Origin: Chitinophaga alhagiae | GTDB taxonomy: Bacteria; Bacteroidota; Bacteroidia; Chitinophagales; Chitinophagaceae | Reading direction: 5' to 3' | NCBI RefSeq assembly: GCF_003568665.1 | Contig: NZ_QXMH01000001.1 | Location: 496,001 to 560,000 of the forward strand | Length of the DNA: 64,000 nt | Part shown: positions 7,728 to 18,494 of the stretch, piece by piece | Numbering within the stretch: the first letter of the stretch is position 1 | Layout: every line of letters starts with the position of its first letter | The notes under the pieces: generated by a model | What the model was told of the DNA's origin: nothing | Databases searched by the model: none | The model's input: the letters and a program-made list of their open reading frames with translations, nothing else | Translations under genes and position numbers: made by a program

Positions 7728-10700
7728 ATGATGAAAACCACTTTCCTAAATCGAGCCCTTAACCCACGTCTAACCCGGGCAGGAAAGATGCTGATGATCT
7801 TACTCTGCATCTCTTCCATCTCTTACGCACAAAAAACTATTACAGGCCAGTTGACAGACGCCGCCACCGGCGCCGTCCTCCCCAGCGTTACCGTGGGCGT
7901 GAAGGGGAGCAACAAAGGCGCCTTTACAGATGCCGGCGGCCGCTACAGCCTGCAGGCGGCCGCAACAGACTCGCTGGTATTCAGCATGATCGGTTTTGTT
8001 ACCCAAACCGTGCTAGTTGGCAACCGGGACAAGGTCAACATTCAGCTGGAAAGCAGCAACAAAGTGCTGAACCAGGTGGTGGTGGTAGGTTACGGCACCC
8101 AGCAGAAAAAGGACGTAACCGGTTCCGTGGGCATTGTGCCCATGAAAAACATCAAAGACCTGCCCGTAGCTGGTATAGACCAGGCGCTGTCCGGCCAGAT
8201 CGCGGGCATCCAGGTCAACACGTCTAACGGCATACCCGGCGGGGGGCCGCAGGTGCAGGTGCGCGGCATTGGCGCAGTGGGCGCCGGCAGCCAGCCGCTG
8301 TACGTGGTAGATGGGTTCCCGCTTTCCACCACCTCCGTAGAAGTGTCTAACCCCATGAACGCCATCAACCCGGCAGACATTGAGTCCATGGCCGTGCTCA
8401 AAGACGCTTCCGCCACCGCCATTTACGGCTCCCGCGGGGCCAACGGCGTTGTGCTCATTACCACCAAAAGAGGCAGCAGCGGCAAACCCACCGTGCAGAT
8501 CAGCGCCAGTACAGGCTGGCAGGTAGTGCCGCAGAAAGGCCGGCCAGACCTGATGAACGGGCAGGAGTTTGCCCAGTTCTGGAAAGAGCTGACGGAAGAC
8601 AAGATCCGTTTTGAAGAACACCGGGAGCCCACAGACGCGGACATCCCCGAAATCTACCGCAACCCTGCCGCCATTGGCAAGGGAACAGACTGGTTTGAAG
8701 AGGTGACCCGCGTAGCGCCCATGCATGAAGTGAACGTAAGCGTAAGCGGCGGCAGTGATAAAACCCGCACGTACATATCCGCCGGTTACCTCAACCAGGA
8801 CGGCGTGATGATCAACACCGGCTACAAACGTTATTCCGTAAGGGCCAACGTAGAAACCATGCTAAGTGATAAAATAAAAGTGGGCGTCAACGTAGCGCCG
8901 TCTTTCGCCACTAAAACAGGTTCTATCCGCGGCGAAGGGCGGGATGAGGTATTCGGCATTGCCAGCCCCATTGAGCCGGCGTACCTGCCAGACGGCTCGT
9001 ACAACGCATTTATCCAGAGCCCCGGCACTTTCGGGCTGCCCAACCCCGTGATGCTGCTGAACGAAACCGTCAACAATGCCCAGAACAACCGCCTGATCAT
9101 AAACGGCTTTGGCGAGTACGAGATCATCAAAGGCCTGAAATTCAAAAGCACGTTCAATGTTGACTGGCAAAGCGCCAAGGCGGAGTACTTCCGGCCCTCC
9201 ACCCTTGGCGGCGTTAACACGGCGCCACCCAGCATTCCCAGCGGCAGCGTAGGCAACGCCAACATCATGAACTGGCTCAACGAGAACACGCTCACCTACA
9301 ACTGGGCCGCCGCCAGCGGCCACAATGTGACCGCGCTGCTGGGTTACACCGTACAGCAACAAAAGGAAACTTACGCCAACTTTACCGGCACCAACTTTCC
9401 TGATGACGATATCAAGACCCTCAACGCCGCCGCCACGCTCACCGGCGGTACAGACAAGCTGGAGTGGGCATTGCTCTCCTACCTGGCCAGGGTGAACTAC
9501 GCCTATAAAGACAGGTACCTGGTTACCGCCACCATCCGTAGCGACGGTTCTTCCCGCTTCGGGGCCAACAACCGCTGGGGCACCTTCCCCTCACTGGCGG
9601 TAGGCTGGCGCATTTCGCAAGAGCACTTCATGCTGAACGCTCCCGTGTTCAGCGATCTGAAAATAAGGGCCTCCTACGGCTTCACCGGGAATTTCAACAT
9701 CGGCAACTATTCTTACATGAGCAACATCGGCACGGCTGACTATGTGCTGGGCGGAGCATTGGCCGGCGGCCGCGTAATGAACGCCTTCGGCAACCCCAAC
9801 CTGGGCTGGGAAAAAATGCGGGAACTAAACGTTGGCCTGGACGTAGGCCTGTGGAAAGACCGCCTGTACATTACCGCGGACTTTTACAAACGGAATACCG
9901 AAGACCTGTTGCTGCAAACGGAAATCCCCGCTTCCTCCGGCTTTGTAAGCGTAACGGAAAACCGGGGAGACCTGGAAAACAAGGGGTTTGAAATAGGCAT
10001 CAGCTCCCGCAACATCGAGACCCGCCTGTTCAGCTGGAACACCAATTTCAACATCGCCTTCAACCGCAACAAGGTACTGGCCCTGGGCCGCACCAACGAC
10101 CCCATCTATTCCGGCAACAGCAGCGAGGGCAACCCCACCAACATCACGGTAATTGGCCGCCCGCTGGCCATGCTGTACGGGTATGTGTTTGACGGCATTT
10201 ACCAGAACCAGGCCGAAGTGGAAAGAGGCCCCGCCTTCCCCGGCGCCATCCCCGGCAACATCCGGTATAAAGACATCAACGGGGACGGGCAGATCACGCC
10301 CCGGCAAGACTTTGACATCATCGGCAACCCTTACCCGGACTTTACCTGGGGTATGACCAACACGCTCACGTACGGCAGCTTTGACCTGCGCGTGCTGGTA
10401 GTAGGCTCCATGGGAGCAGACAGGCTGCATGCCACCAACGACTATAACGGTAACATAGACGGTGTGTTTAACGTAAGAAAGGAGATAAAAGACCGCTGGC
10501 GTTCCGAATCGCAGCCGGGCAACGGCCGCATTCCCACCACCAACGGCACCGGCCGCGGACGGGTAATGTACCGCGATGTAAGTTCCCTCACGGTAGAAAA
10601 GAATGACTACGCCTGGATCAAGAACATCACCCTGGGCTACACCATTCCTAAAAAAGGGTTCATTTCCAGCGCCCGCATTTATGCCAGCATTCAGAACGCC

Positions 10701-10844
10701 TTCCTGTTCACCCGATACAGCGGCAACCCTGAAGTGAGCAACTACCTTGGCAAAGGCGGCAGCGGCGCATTGGTGCCGGGCATTGACTATTCCAACTACC
10801 CGGTACCGCGCATTTTTTCACTGGGCACCAACCTTACTTTTTAA
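7728..10844 (+). CDS. SusC/RagA family TonB-dependent outer-membrane channel
   Basis: 1038 residues from the ATG at 7728 (an ATG at 7689 is in frame, but the 7728 start gives a normal signal peptide ending in SISYAQ). Order of parts: signal peptide, carboxypeptidase-D-regulatory-like beta domain (KTITGQLTDAATG..., ~25-105), the SusC hallmark VVVVGYGTQQKKDVTGSV, a plug domain with YVVDGFPL and AVLKDASATAIYGSRGANG, then a ~22-strand barrel ending FSLGTNLTF. There is no STN domain, so it does not itself signal to an anti-sigma factor. It pairs with the SusD gene 24 bp downstream and feeds the operon's sugar-processing enzymes. Confidence 0.97.
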   Translation: MMKTTFLNRALNPRLTRAGKMLMILLCISSISYAQKTITGQLTDAATGAVLPSVTVGVKGSNKGAFTDAGGRYSLQAAATDSLVFSMIGFVTQTVLVGNRDKVNIQLESSNKVLNQVVVVGYGTQQKKDVTGSVGIVPMKNIKDLPVAGIDQALSGQIAGIQVNTSNGIPGGGPQVQVRGIGAVGAGSQPLYVVDGFPLSTTSVEVSNPMNAINPADIESMAVLKDASATAIYGSRGANGVVLITTKRGSSGKPTVQISASTGWQVVPQKGRPDLMNGQEFAQFWKELTEDKIRFEEHREPTDADIPEIYRNPAAIGKGTDWFEEVTRVAPMHEVNVSVSGGSDKTRTYISAGYLNQDGVMINTGYKRYSVRANVETMLSDKIKVGVNVAPSFATKTGSIRGEGRDEVFGIASPIEPAYLPDGSYNAFIQSPGTFGLPNPVMLLNETVNNAQNNRLIINGFGEYEIIKGLKFKSTFNVDWQSAKAEYFRPSTLGGVNTAPPSIPSGSVGNANIMNWLNENTLTYNWAAASGHNVTALLGYTVQQQKETYANFTGTNFPDDDIKTLNAAATLTGGTDKLEWALLSYLARVNYAYKDRYLVTATIRSDGSSRFGANNRWGTFPSLAVGWRISQEHFMLNAPVFSDLKIRASYGFTGNFNIGNYSYMSNIGTADYVLGGALAGGRVMNAFGNPNLGWEKMRELNVGLDVGLWKDRLYITADFYKRNTEDLLLQTEIPASSGFVSVTENRGDLENKGFEIGISSRNIETRLFSWNTNFNIAFNRNKVLALGRTNDPIYSGNSSEGNPTNITVIGRPLAMLYGYVFDGIYQNQAEVERGPAFPGAIPGNIRYKDINGDGQITPRQDFDIIGNPYPDFTWGMTNTLTYGSFDLRVLVVGSMGADRLHATNDYNGNIDGVFNVRKEIKDRWRSESQPGNGRIPTTNGTGRGRVMYRDVSSLTVEKNDYAWIKNITLGYTIPKKGFISSARIYASIQNAFLFTRYSGNPEVSNYLGKGGSGALVPGIDYSNYPVPRIFSLGTNLTF

Positions 10845-10868
10845 CCGTATGCTTCAAAACACGCTATC

Positions 10869-12350
10869 ATGAAAACGAAAATATTTTTCTTTTGCCTGCT
10901 GGCCTTCTCTTCCACTGCTTGTAACCATTTGCTGGACGTAAAGCCGGCTTCTTTCTCCAGCGGAGAAACCTACTATCAAACAGAACAACAGGTGCTGCGC
11001 GCTGTAAACGGCGCCTACGGCGTTTTGCAAAACCTTTATACCAGCGATTACTGGGCAATGGCCGAAATGTCTGCGGACAATACCAATTACCAGTACAACG
11101 CCAGTGACCGCGGCGCGCAGCAGCGGGAAGAAATAGATGAATTTCTCATCACGTCCAGCAACAACTATATCAATAACGTATGGACGCAGCTGTACCGCAA
11201 CATTAACCAGTGTAACGTGATCATTGGCCGTATAGAGGCGGTGAAGTTCAGCAAGGAAGCCACCAAGGCGCAGTATGCCGGCGAGGCCAAATTCCTGCGC
11301 GCATTACATTACTTTCACCTGGTGCGCCTCTTTGGCGCCGTACCGCTCATTACCAAAGAAGCGGAAAGCCCGGCTAACGCCTTCACACCCGCCCGCGCCA
11401 CCGTTGAAGAAGTGTACGCACAAATTATAGCGGATGCCAAAGATGCGGTAGAAGGGCTGCCGCCCGGCTACACCGGCGCGGATGTTGGCCGCGCTACCAA
11501 AGGCGCCGCCCTCACACTGCTGGGTGAAGTATACCTCACGCTGAAAGACTACCCCAACGCCCAAACCACGCTGCAACAGGTAACCACGCTGAACTACGAT
11601 CTAACGCCGGCGTATGCGGACAATTTTGACCCCGCCAAAAAGAACAATGTGGAGTCTGTATTCTCCGTTCAGTTTGATGCCGGCCTGGAAACTGAAAGCA
11701 GCAACTACATTTTTGTATTCGGGCCTATCAACGGCAAAAAAGACCTGACAGGGTATAACGGCAACCTGGGCGGCAACAACATTCCAACACCCAGCATCTA
11801 CCACGCATACGAGGCTAACGACAAACGGAGGGACGCATCCATTTACCTGTATGACAATCCCGGCAATACCGCCTACGAAGAGTCAAAGGCCTTTGGCGGC
11901 AAGCTGCCGCTGATCAGGAAGTTCTATCATCCGCCTTACGCCAGAGACGGGCGCGCCAACGAGAACTGGCCCGTGTACCGTTACGCGCATGTGCTGCTCA
12001 TGCTGGCCGAAGCGGTGAACGAAACCGGCAACGGCGATCCTTACCAGTACATCAATCCCGTGCGTGAACGCGCCGGGCTGCAGCCGCTTTCAGGGCTGGG
12101 GCAGGCCGCCTTCAGGGATACGGTGCAGCATGAGCAGCGCGTGGAGCTGGCGTTTGAGGACCACCGCTGGTACCAGCTGCTGCGCACCGGCAAAACCATT
12201 GAAGTAATGACACAGCACGGTATAGAAGAAAAAGCACGGCTCACGCGCCTGAGCAGCGCTACCTATAGCCTGGCGCCTTACAAACTGCTTTTCCCCGTTC
12301 CTGACCGTGAAGTACGGCTCAACGGGTTTGAGCAGAACACCGGCTGGTAA
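10869..12350 (+). CDS. SusD/RagB family substrate-binding lipoprotein
   Basis: 493 residues; lipobox STAC (Cys18). Typical SusD features: N-terminal NHLLDVKPASFSS, TPR-like helices (YAGEAKFLRALHYFHLVRLFGAVPLI), late segment YRYAHVLLMLAEAVNETGNG and the C-terminal VELAFEDHRWYQLLRTGK. It forms the lid of the SusC channel encoded just upstream. The ligand cannot be read from the sequence. Confidence 0.96.
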   Translation: MKTKIFFFCLLAFSSTACNHLLDVKPASFSSGETYYQTEQQVLRAVNGAYGVLQNLYTSDYWAMAEMSADNTNYQYNASDRGAQQREEIDEFLITSSNNYINNVWTQLYRNINQCNVIIGRIEAVKFSKEATKAQYAGEAKFLRALHYFHLVRLFGAVPLITKEAESPANAFTPARATVEEVYAQIIADAKDAVEGLPPGYTGADVGRATKGAALTLLGEVYLTLKDYPNAQTTLQQVTTLNYDLTPAYADNFDPAKKNNVESVFSVQFDAGLETESSNYIFVFGPINGKKDLTGYNGNLGGNNIPTPSIYHAYEANDKRRDASIYLYDNPGNTAYEESKAFGGKLPLIRKFYHPPYARDGRANENWPVYRYAHVLLMLAEAVNETGNGDPYQYINPVRERAGLQPLSGLGQAAFRDTVQHEQRVELAFEDHRWYQLLRTGKTIEVMTQHGIEEKARLTRLSSATYSLAPYKLLFPVPDREVRLNGFEQNTGW

Positions 12351-12389
12351 GCATCGGCATTATCCACCTTTAGAGAAATAAAAATAAAT

Positions 12390-15071
12390 ATGGGAGTGAA
12401 ACAAAAACTATTATGGGGGCTTTCGGCGGTACTGGCAACAGCAGTGGCCTGCCAGCAGCCGCAGGAAAGAAAGCTGACCGGCAACCCCAAGATCGACAAA
12501 CTCAAATTGCCTGACAGGTTCAATGTAGAGCACCTGTACAGTCCCGGAGACAATAAGCAGGGCTCCTGGGTATCCATGACCTTTGATGACAAGGGCAGGC
12601 TGATCGTGTCTGACCAGTTCGGCTACCTCTACCGCTTGCAGCTGCCGGCCATCGGCCAGGATTCGTCCGCCTTCAAGATCGAGCAGCTCAACATCGGCCC
12701 CGCGGATTCTACAGACTCGGTGCCCAAAGTATCCATGGGTTACGCACAGGGCCTGCTGTATGCCTTTAACAGCCTGTACGTGATGGTGAACCACAACAAA
12801 GACAAACAATTTGACAAGGGCAGCGGGCTTTACCGGCTGCAGGATACGGACGGAGACGACCAGTTTGACAAGATCACGCTCATCAGGGAACTGGAAGGCG
12901 AAGGCGAGCACGGGCCGCACAGCATTGTGATGGCGCCAGACAAAAAATCGCTGTACGTAATTGCCGGCAACTTCACCAAAATACCGGAGATGAACAGCTA
13001 CCGGATGCCGCCTTCCTGGGAAATAGACAACCTGCTGCCGCTCATCCGCGACCCCAACGGGCATGATAACGTGGTGAACACCCACGGCGGCTGGATTGCG
13101 CATATAGACTCTACCGGTTCCAGCTGGGAGCTGATCAGCTCCGGCTACCGTAATCCCTTTGACCTGGCGTTTAACGAAGCAGGTGATATGTTCACGTACG
13201 ATTCAGATATGGAATGGGACTTCGGCACACCCTGGTACAGGCCTACGCGCATCTGCTTTGTGAGCAGCGGCAGCGAGTTCGGCTGGCGGCCAGGTACGGA
13301 CAAATGGTCACCATCCTGGCCAGACAACCTGCCCGCCGTGCTCAACATCGGGCAAGGTTCTCCCACCAACTTCATGTCTGGCGGCAAAGCCAATTTCCCG
13401 GACAAATACCGCAAGGCGCTCTTTGCATTTGACTGGAGCTTTGGTATCATCTACGCCATTCACCTGCAGCCCGAAGGGGCCTCTTACAAGGCCGAAGCGG
13501 AAGAATTTTTATCCGGCGCTCCGCTGCCGCTCACAGACGGCGTAATTGGCCCGGACGGCGCCATGTACTTCCTCACCGGCGGCCGCCGGCTGGAATCAGA
13601 CCTGTACCGGGTATATTACAATGACGGGAAGAAGACAGGCAGCAAGGAAACCGAAGCGCCCCAGCTCACCGACGCGCACAAGGTGCGCCGGCAGCTGGAA
13701 AGCTATCATGGCGGGGAGAAACCCGGCGCCGTGGAAGCTGCCTGGCCTTACCTGAAACATGAAGACCGGTTTATCCGCTACGCCGCCAGAACGGTGCTTG
13801 AAAACCAGCCCGTAGCCACCTGGCAGCAAAAAGCGCTGGCGGAAAAAGACCCGGCCACCATTATTGAGACCACCATTGCACTGGCCCGCAGGGGTGATAA
13901 AGCCATCAGGGACAGCCTGCTGCAGCAACTGCAAACCATTAGCTACGCACAGCTTTCCACCGCACAGCAAATAGACCTGCTGCGCGCCTTTGAGCTGGTG
14001 CTGGTACGCATGGGAGAACCGGGCGCGGCAGCCAGAACATCTACCATTGCTTATCTTGACGGGCACTACCCCGCCGCTTCCAACGAGCTGAACAGCCCGC
14101 TGAGCAAGCTGCTGGTACACCTGGAAGCGCCTGGCGCCGTGAAAAAGACCGTAGCGCTGCTGGAAACGGCGAAAGACGATACAACGGCCATGAAAACCGC
14201 CATGTCTTCCGCAGATCTGATCATGCGCAACCCGCAATACGGGCTGGACATTGCCGGCATGCTCTCCAAAATGCCGCCGCTGCAGCAAACCTTCTACGCC
14301 ACCGTGTTAAGCGAGGCCAAAACCGGCTGGACGCCGGAGCTGCGCGAGCAATATTTCAGATGGTATTACAATGCCTTCGGGTTCAAGGGCGGCCACAGCT
14401 TTTTGGGCTTTATCAACACGGCCCGCAAGAACGCGCTGAAAAATGTGTCGAAAGACCAGTACGCGCATTTTAACACCATTTCCGGAGACTCCCTGCTCAA
14501 CAGCAACGGCCGCCTGGCGCAAGGCGGCGCGCAGCCCAAGGGGCCCGGCAGAAGATGGCAGCTGGAAGAAGCGCTGAAGGTGATAGACAGCGGCCTGGCC
14601 AACAGGGATTTTGAGCAGGGCAAAGCCATGTTCAACGCTACGCTCTGCGCCTCCTGCCATATCATGAAAGGCGAAGGCGGCACCGCCGGCCCTGACCTGA
14701 CGCAACTGGGCACCCGCTTTTCCAGCAAAGACATCCTCGAAGCCATCATAGAGCCCAGCAAAACCATTTCTGACCAGTACGGCGCCACCGTATTCACCAT
14801 GAAAGACGGCAGCACCATCACCGGCAGGCTGGTCAGCGAAGATGACGGGAAGTACGTGATCTCCCAGAACCCGTTCTCGCCGCAGATGCACCGGGAGCTG
14901 CTGAAAAAAGACGTGAGCGGCGCCATAGCCTCGCAGGTATCTGTAATGTTGCCCGGCCTCATCAACCGGCTCAACCCGGAAGAGCTGCGTGACCTGATGG
15001 CATATTTGAGATCTGGCGGTAATAAAGAAGATAGTATGTTTGTTAATCCTGTGAAGATTGGCAAGCGCTGA
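12390..15071 (+). CDS. PVC-type membrane dehydrogenase-like beta-propeller protein with c-type heme domain (lipoprotein)
   Basis: 893 residues. Lipobox AVAC (Cys21) anchors it outside the cytoplasm. Residues ~35-410 form a propeller of the putative membrane-bound dehydrogenase family common in Planctomycetes/Verrucomicrobia and Bacteroidota (GQGSPTNFMSGGKANFPDKYRKALFAFDWSFG region). An alpha-helical HEAT-like middle follows, then a C-terminal heme-binding domain with CASCH at 753-757 (one covalent c-type heme) and the GTAGPDLTQLGTRF segment. Methionines near the C-terminus could be the second heme ligand. In this operon it could take electrons from sugar oxidation outside the cytoplasm; that is inference. 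Confidence 0.85.
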   Translation: MGVKQKLLWGLSAVLATAVACQQPQERKLTGNPKIDKLKLPDRFNVEHLYSPGDNKQGSWVSMTFDDKGRLIVSDQFGYLYRLQLPAIGQDSSAFKIEQLNIGPADSTDSVPKVSMGYAQGLLYAFNSLYVMVNHNKDKQFDKGSGLYRLQDTDGDDQFDKITLIRELEGEGEHGPHSIVMAPDKKSLYVIAGNFTKIPEMNSYRMPPSWEIDNLLPLIRDPNGHDNVVNTHGGWIAHIDSTGSSWELISSGYRNPFDLAFNEAGDMFTYDSDMEWDFGTPWYRPTRICFVSSGSEFGWRPGTDKWSPSWPDNLPAVLNIGQGSPTNFMSGGKANFPDKYRKALFAFDWSFGIIYAIHLQPEGASYKAEAEEFLSGAPLPLTDGVIGPDGAMYFLTGGRRLESDLYRVYYNDGKKTGSKETEAPQLTDAHKVRRQLESYHGGEKPGAVEAAWPYLKHEDRFIRYAARTVLENQPVATWQQKALAEKDPATIIETTIALARRGDKAIRDSLLQQLQTISYAQLSTAQQIDLLRAFELVLVRMGEPGAAARTSTIAYLDGHYPAASNELNSPLSKLLVHLEAPGAVKKTVALLETAKDDTTAMKTAMSSADLIMRNPQYGLDIAGMLSKMPPLQQTFYATVLSEAKTGWTPELREQYFRWYYNAFGFKGGHSFLGFINTARKNALKNVSKDQYAHFNTISGDSLLNSNGRLAQGGAQPKGPGRRWQLEEALKVIDSGLANRDFEQGKAMFNATLCASCHIMKGEGGTAGPDLTQLGTRFSSKDILEAIIEPSKTISDQYGATVFTMKDGSTITGRLVSEDDGKYVISQNPFSPQMHRELLKKDVSGAIASQVSVMLPGLINRLNPEELRDLMAYLRSGGNKEDSMFVNPVKIGKR

Positions 15072-15097
15072 TACTACCACTTTAAAACCGTAAACAT

Positions 15098-16171
15098 ATG
15101 GCACCGCAACAACCTCAATGGCATAACAAAATATCGCACCATGCACAACTGGGCGGCATAGAAACGTCTGTGCTGGACAACGGTCCCGGCAGGGGGAACC
15201 GCATAGCCTGGGTCAACACCGGCACAGGCCTGCGGTTCAAAGTGGTGATAGACCGGTGCATGGATATTGCGGAAGCATTTTTCAACCAGCACAGCCTGGT
15301 ATGGCTGAGCTACGCCGGCCAAACGGCCCCTGACCCCTCGTCAGACAGGGGCATTGCCTGGTTAAAGAACTTTGGCGGCGGCCTTTGCACCACCTGCGGC
15401 CTCACCCATGCCGGCGGCCCGGAACAGGACGAGCATGGCGAAAGAGGGCTGCATGGCCGCATGAGCAACACGCCCGCTGAAATAGTTTCCGTGATACAGC
15501 CAGACCCGGTTACCGGCAACATGGACATGAGCATTACCGGCATCATCAAAGAAGCCTCCGCACTGGGCACCTGCCTGGAGCTGCGCCGCACCATTTCCGC
15601 GCGTATCGGCGAAGCCGTGGTACGCATACACGACCAGGTGACCAACCGCGGCAACACCACCGCGCCGCATATGCTGCTGTACCACTTCAACTTTGGCTGG
15701 CCGCTGGCGGATGAAGGCGCGGAACTCTACTGGAGCGGGCCTTTGCAGCCAAGAGACGAATTAAGTGTGCAAATCTTCAATAAAAATTATAATTTCAGGA
15801 GATGCGCAGCGCCCCTGGCAAACCATGCAGGCACAGGAGAAGCCGCCGCCTTCATTGACGTAGCGGCCGGGAAAGACGGATGGAGCACCTGCGGCCTGCA
15901 TAACCCGCAGATAGGCCTGGCCGCCGTGCTGCGCTTCAAAAAAGAGCAGTTGCCCTGGCTGACCAACTGGCAGCACTGGGGCCCGGGAGAGTACGTAACA
16001 GGCCTGGAGCCCGGCACGCATCCGCCCATTGGGCAGGCCGCCGCCAGAAAACAGGGCACCCTTATATTGCTGCAACCGGGAGAAAGCCGCTCTTACGAAC
16101 TGGAGCTAAGCGTACTGACTGAAAAAAATAACATCAATAAAATATTGTTCCACGATGAAACAATCCTCTAA
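15098..16171 (+). CDS. DUF4432 family aldose-1-epimerase-like protein
   Basis: 357 residues, no signal peptide. The fold family is galactose-mutarotase-like; visible landmarks are GRGNRIAWVNTGTGLRFKVVIDRCMDIAE, LKNFGGGLCTTCGL, ERGLHGRMSNTPAE and LLYHFNFGWPLADEGAEL, all characteristic of DUF4432. It probably acts on a sugar or keto-sugar ring in the cytoplasm, either mutarotation or epimerisation; the exact reaction is unknown. It overlaps the start region of the following cupin gene by 17 bases if that gene uses its first ATG. Confidence 0.82.
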   Translation: MAPQQPQWHNKISHHAQLGGIETSVLDNGPGRGNRIAWVNTGTGLRFKVVIDRCMDIAEAFFNQHSLVWLSYAGQTAPDPSSDRGIAWLKNFGGGLCTTCGLTHAGGPEQDEHGERGLHGRMSNTPAEIVSVIQPDPVTGNMDMSITGIIKEASALGTCLELRRTISARIGEAVVRIHDQVTNRGNTTAPHMLLYHFNFGWPLADEGAELYWSGPLQPRDELSVQIFNKNYNFRRCAAPLANHAGTGEAAAFIDVAAGKDGWSTCGLHNPQIGLAAVLRFKKEQLPWLTNWQHWGPGEYVTGLEPGTHPPIGQAAARKQGTLILLQPGESRSYELELSVLTEKNNINKILFHDETIL

Positions 16172-17390
16172 CACTCTCAACACAACGCCAATGGAAAAAA
16201 GAAGTTTAGCAGCCAAAGCGCTGGAACAGGGTAAAGGCATTTTGCGCCTGGCCCCCACCTGGGTGCCCCGCTCGTTTTGTGTACCCGGCCGCAGGATCAA
16301 GCTGCACCCCGACGATTATTATGTACTCGGCGGCGTACGCGGCGGTATTGACGAACGCTGGCTGTCTTCCACCACACCCGCCAAGAACGGCCCGCTCACC
16401 GGCGAGCACGAAGGCCTCAGCAAAATAGTGTTCAACGACGGCGGCAAGGAAGTGCTTATGCTGCTGAAAGACGCGGTAGACGAACTGAAAGGCGAGCTTA
16501 TCGGTGACCGGCTCTGGAACGGGTACAAAAGCTGGCCCATGTATTCCAAGTTTTTCGACAACCAGGGGCCCCTGCCCCACCACATACATCATAACGATGA
16601 AAAGGCCGCGCTGATAGGGCAGCTCGGGAAACCGGAAGCATATTACTTTCCGCCGCAGCTCAACAACCACGGCGGAGACTTCCCCTACACCTTTATGGGC
16701 ATTGCCCCCGGCACCACCCGCGAGCAGATCGGGGAATGCCTGCGCAACTTTACGAAAGGGGATAACAAGATCACCGATCTTTCCCAGGCCTTCCTGCTCA
16801 GGCCCGGCACCGGCTGGGACGTGCCTCCCGGCCTGCTGCACGCGCCCGGCAGCCTTTGCACCTATGAGCCGCAGAAGGCTTCTGACGTGTTTGCCATGTA
16901 CCAGTCTCTCGTAAACAAGGCCGTTATACCGGAAGAACTGTTGTGGAACGGTACGCCCAAAGAAAGCATTGGCGATTATGAGGCCCTGCTGGACGTGATC
17001 GACTGGGACCTCAACCTCGATCCCAACCTCCATCAGAACCGCTTTATGGCGCCCAAACCCGTAACCGGCGCCAAAGGCTATACAGAAAACTGGGTATGCT
17101 ACAAATCAGACGCGTTCAGTGCCAAAGAACTGACCATTGAGCCCGGCGCCACCGTGGTGATCAAAGATGCGGCGGCCTATGGCCTTATCATGATGCAGGG
17201 GCACGGCAAAATGGGCGTGTGGGATATTGAAACACCCGCGCTGATCCGCTACGGGCAGCTCACGCACGATGAATATTTTGTAAGCGAAAGCGCCGCAAGA
17301 GAAGGGGTGACCATCACCAACGCCTCCGCTACAGATCCCATCGTTATGCTGAAACACTTTGGCCCGGGCAACCCCGACCTGGTGTTGTAA
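16155..17390 (+). CDS. Cupin-type sugar isomerase-like protein (mannose-6-phosphate isomerase-like)
   Basis: 411 residues, cytoplasmic. The metal site of the cupin is suggested by [15 protein letters not shown] (clustered His) and by [17 protein letters not shown], as in type I phosphomannose isomerase relatives; a second cupin-like half is at ~300-411 ([31 protein letters not shown]). It sits between DUF4432 and a TIM-barrel isomerase, so a ketose/aldose isomerase or keto-sugar-processing role is likely. The first ATG (16155) overlaps the upstream gene; a second ATG at 16191 would also give a complete protein. Neither has a clear ribosome-binding site. Confidence 0.75.
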   Translation: MKQSSNTLNTTPMEKRSLAAKALEQGKGILRLAPTWVPRSFCVPGRRIKLHPDDYYVLGGVRGGIDERWLSSTTPAKNGPLTGEHEGLSKIVFNDGGKEVLMLLKDAVDELKGELIGDRLWNGYKSWPMYSKFFDNQGPLPHHIHHNDEKAALIGQLGKPEAYYFPPQLNNHGGDFPYTFMGIAPGTTREQIGECLRNFTKGDNKITDLSQAFLLRPGTGWDVPPGLLHAPGSLCTYEPQKASDVFAMYQSLVNKAVIPEELLWNGTPKESIGDYEALLDVIDWDLNLDPNLHQNRFMAPKPVTGAKGYTENWVCYKSDAFSAKELTIEPGATVVIKDAAAYGLIMMQGHGKMGVWDIETPALIRYGQLTHDEYFVSESAAREGVTITNASATDPIVMLKHFGPGNPDLVL

Positions 17391-17412
17391 TTTTTTAACT
17401 TTTTCAATCAAC

Positions 17413-18465
17413 ATGCACATGCAGCAAAATAATTATCCGAAACTGCACAATGCCACCTGGCCCGGCATTGTAGGCAAGGGAGACGGCTCCGAGCCCGTGA
17501 TCGCTTTTGACAAGATGCTGGAAATGACCGCGGCCGCGGAAGTGAACGGCGTCAAGTTCGACGGCGTAGACATCGGCCTTTTCAACCCCCACTTTGACGT
17601 GAACGGCGGGGACGACGGCATTAAAAAACTGGCAGACAAGGTAGCCGCGCACGGCCTGGAAATAGGCAGCCTGGTAGCGCCCATCTGGCCGCCGGACGGC
17701 GGCCCCGCCATGGGCAGCAAGGAAGAAAGGAAACGTTTTGTGGAACAGGTGCGCAAATCCTGCCACGTAGCCAAAACGCTGCGCGAAATAGGTATCCGCC
17801 CGCATGGCGTGGTACGGATAGACTCCGCCAGCTCGCCGGAAGCCTGGTCTAAAGACCCCGCAGGCAATACAAAACTGATTGCCGAAACCTTCCGCGAAGC
17901 CTGCGATGTGGCGGCGGACTATGGCGAAAAACTGGCCGCCGAAGGCGAAATATGCTGGGGCGGCATGCATAGCTGGAAAACCATGATAGAAACGCTGGAG
18001 GCCACCGGCCGGCCCAACATGGGTTTCCAGGCAGACATGGCGCATACCCTGCTGTACCTGATGGGATATAATAAACCCGAAGACCGCATACTGCCAGAAA
18101 ATTTTGACTGGAGCAACCGCGCAGCGCTGGAAGAAGGCCTGAAAACCCTCACCGCCGCCCTCCGCCCCTGGACCATAGACTTTCACGTGGCGCAAAACGA
18201 CGGCACCGTACACGGTACCGGCTCTCACGACAAAACAGGCCGCCACTGCCTGGCCAATGACCCCAACGGCAAGCTGAACATTGCCCACGATGCGGGTTAC
18301 TGGCTGCGCGACGAAAAAGGCCAGCTCACCAAAGCATTCAAACACATCTGCTGGGACGGCTGTATGTTCCCCAACCAGAAAATGATGCTGCCCGATACCT
18401 GGAACAACATTCTTGCCGCCATGATCAAAGTACGTGAGCAGCACGGCTGGTATGAGGCCCGGTAA
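17413..18465 (+). CDS. Sugar-phosphate isomerase/epimerase family TIM-barrel protein
   Basis: 350 residues from ATG 17413, chosen because longer in-frame starts lie inside the upstream gene. It belongs to the xylose-isomerase-like TIM barrel (AP endonuclease 2) superfamily. Probable metal ligands are Glu in AEGEICWGG, Asp in [12 protein letters not shown], His in [14 protein letters not shown] and an acidic residue in HICWDGCMF. No signal peptide, so it works in the cytoplasm. Proteins of this class accompany Gfo/Idh/MocA oxidoreductases in inositol and 3-keto-sugar pathways, where they isomerise or dehydrate the keto sugar. Confidence 0.88.
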   Translation: MHMQQNNYPKLHNATWPGIVGKGDGSEPVIAFDKMLEMTAAAEVNGVKFDGVDIGLFNPHFDVNGGDDGIKKLADKVAAHGLEIGSLVAPIWPPDGGPAMGSKEERKRFVEQVRKSCHVAKTLREIGIRPHGVVRIDSASSPEAWSKDPAGNTKLIAETFREACDVAADYGEKLAAEGEICWGGMHSWKTMIETLEATGRPNMGFQADMAHTLLYLMGYNKPEDRILPENFDWSNRAALEEGLKTLTAALRPWTIDFHVAQNDGTVHGTGSHDKTGRHCLANDPNGKLNIAHDAGYWLRDEKGQLTKAFKHICWDGCMFPNQKMMLPDTWNNILAAMIKVREQHGWYEAR

Positions 18466-18494
18466 TATTTACAGATTCATCTTAAACCAACAAC

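Noticed and set aside
16155..17390. Calling the cupin a true mannose-6-phosphate isomerase
   Set aside because: The histidine-rich motif fits the fold, but the substrate-binding residues cannot be verified by eye and the operon suggests non-phosphorylated keto sugars.
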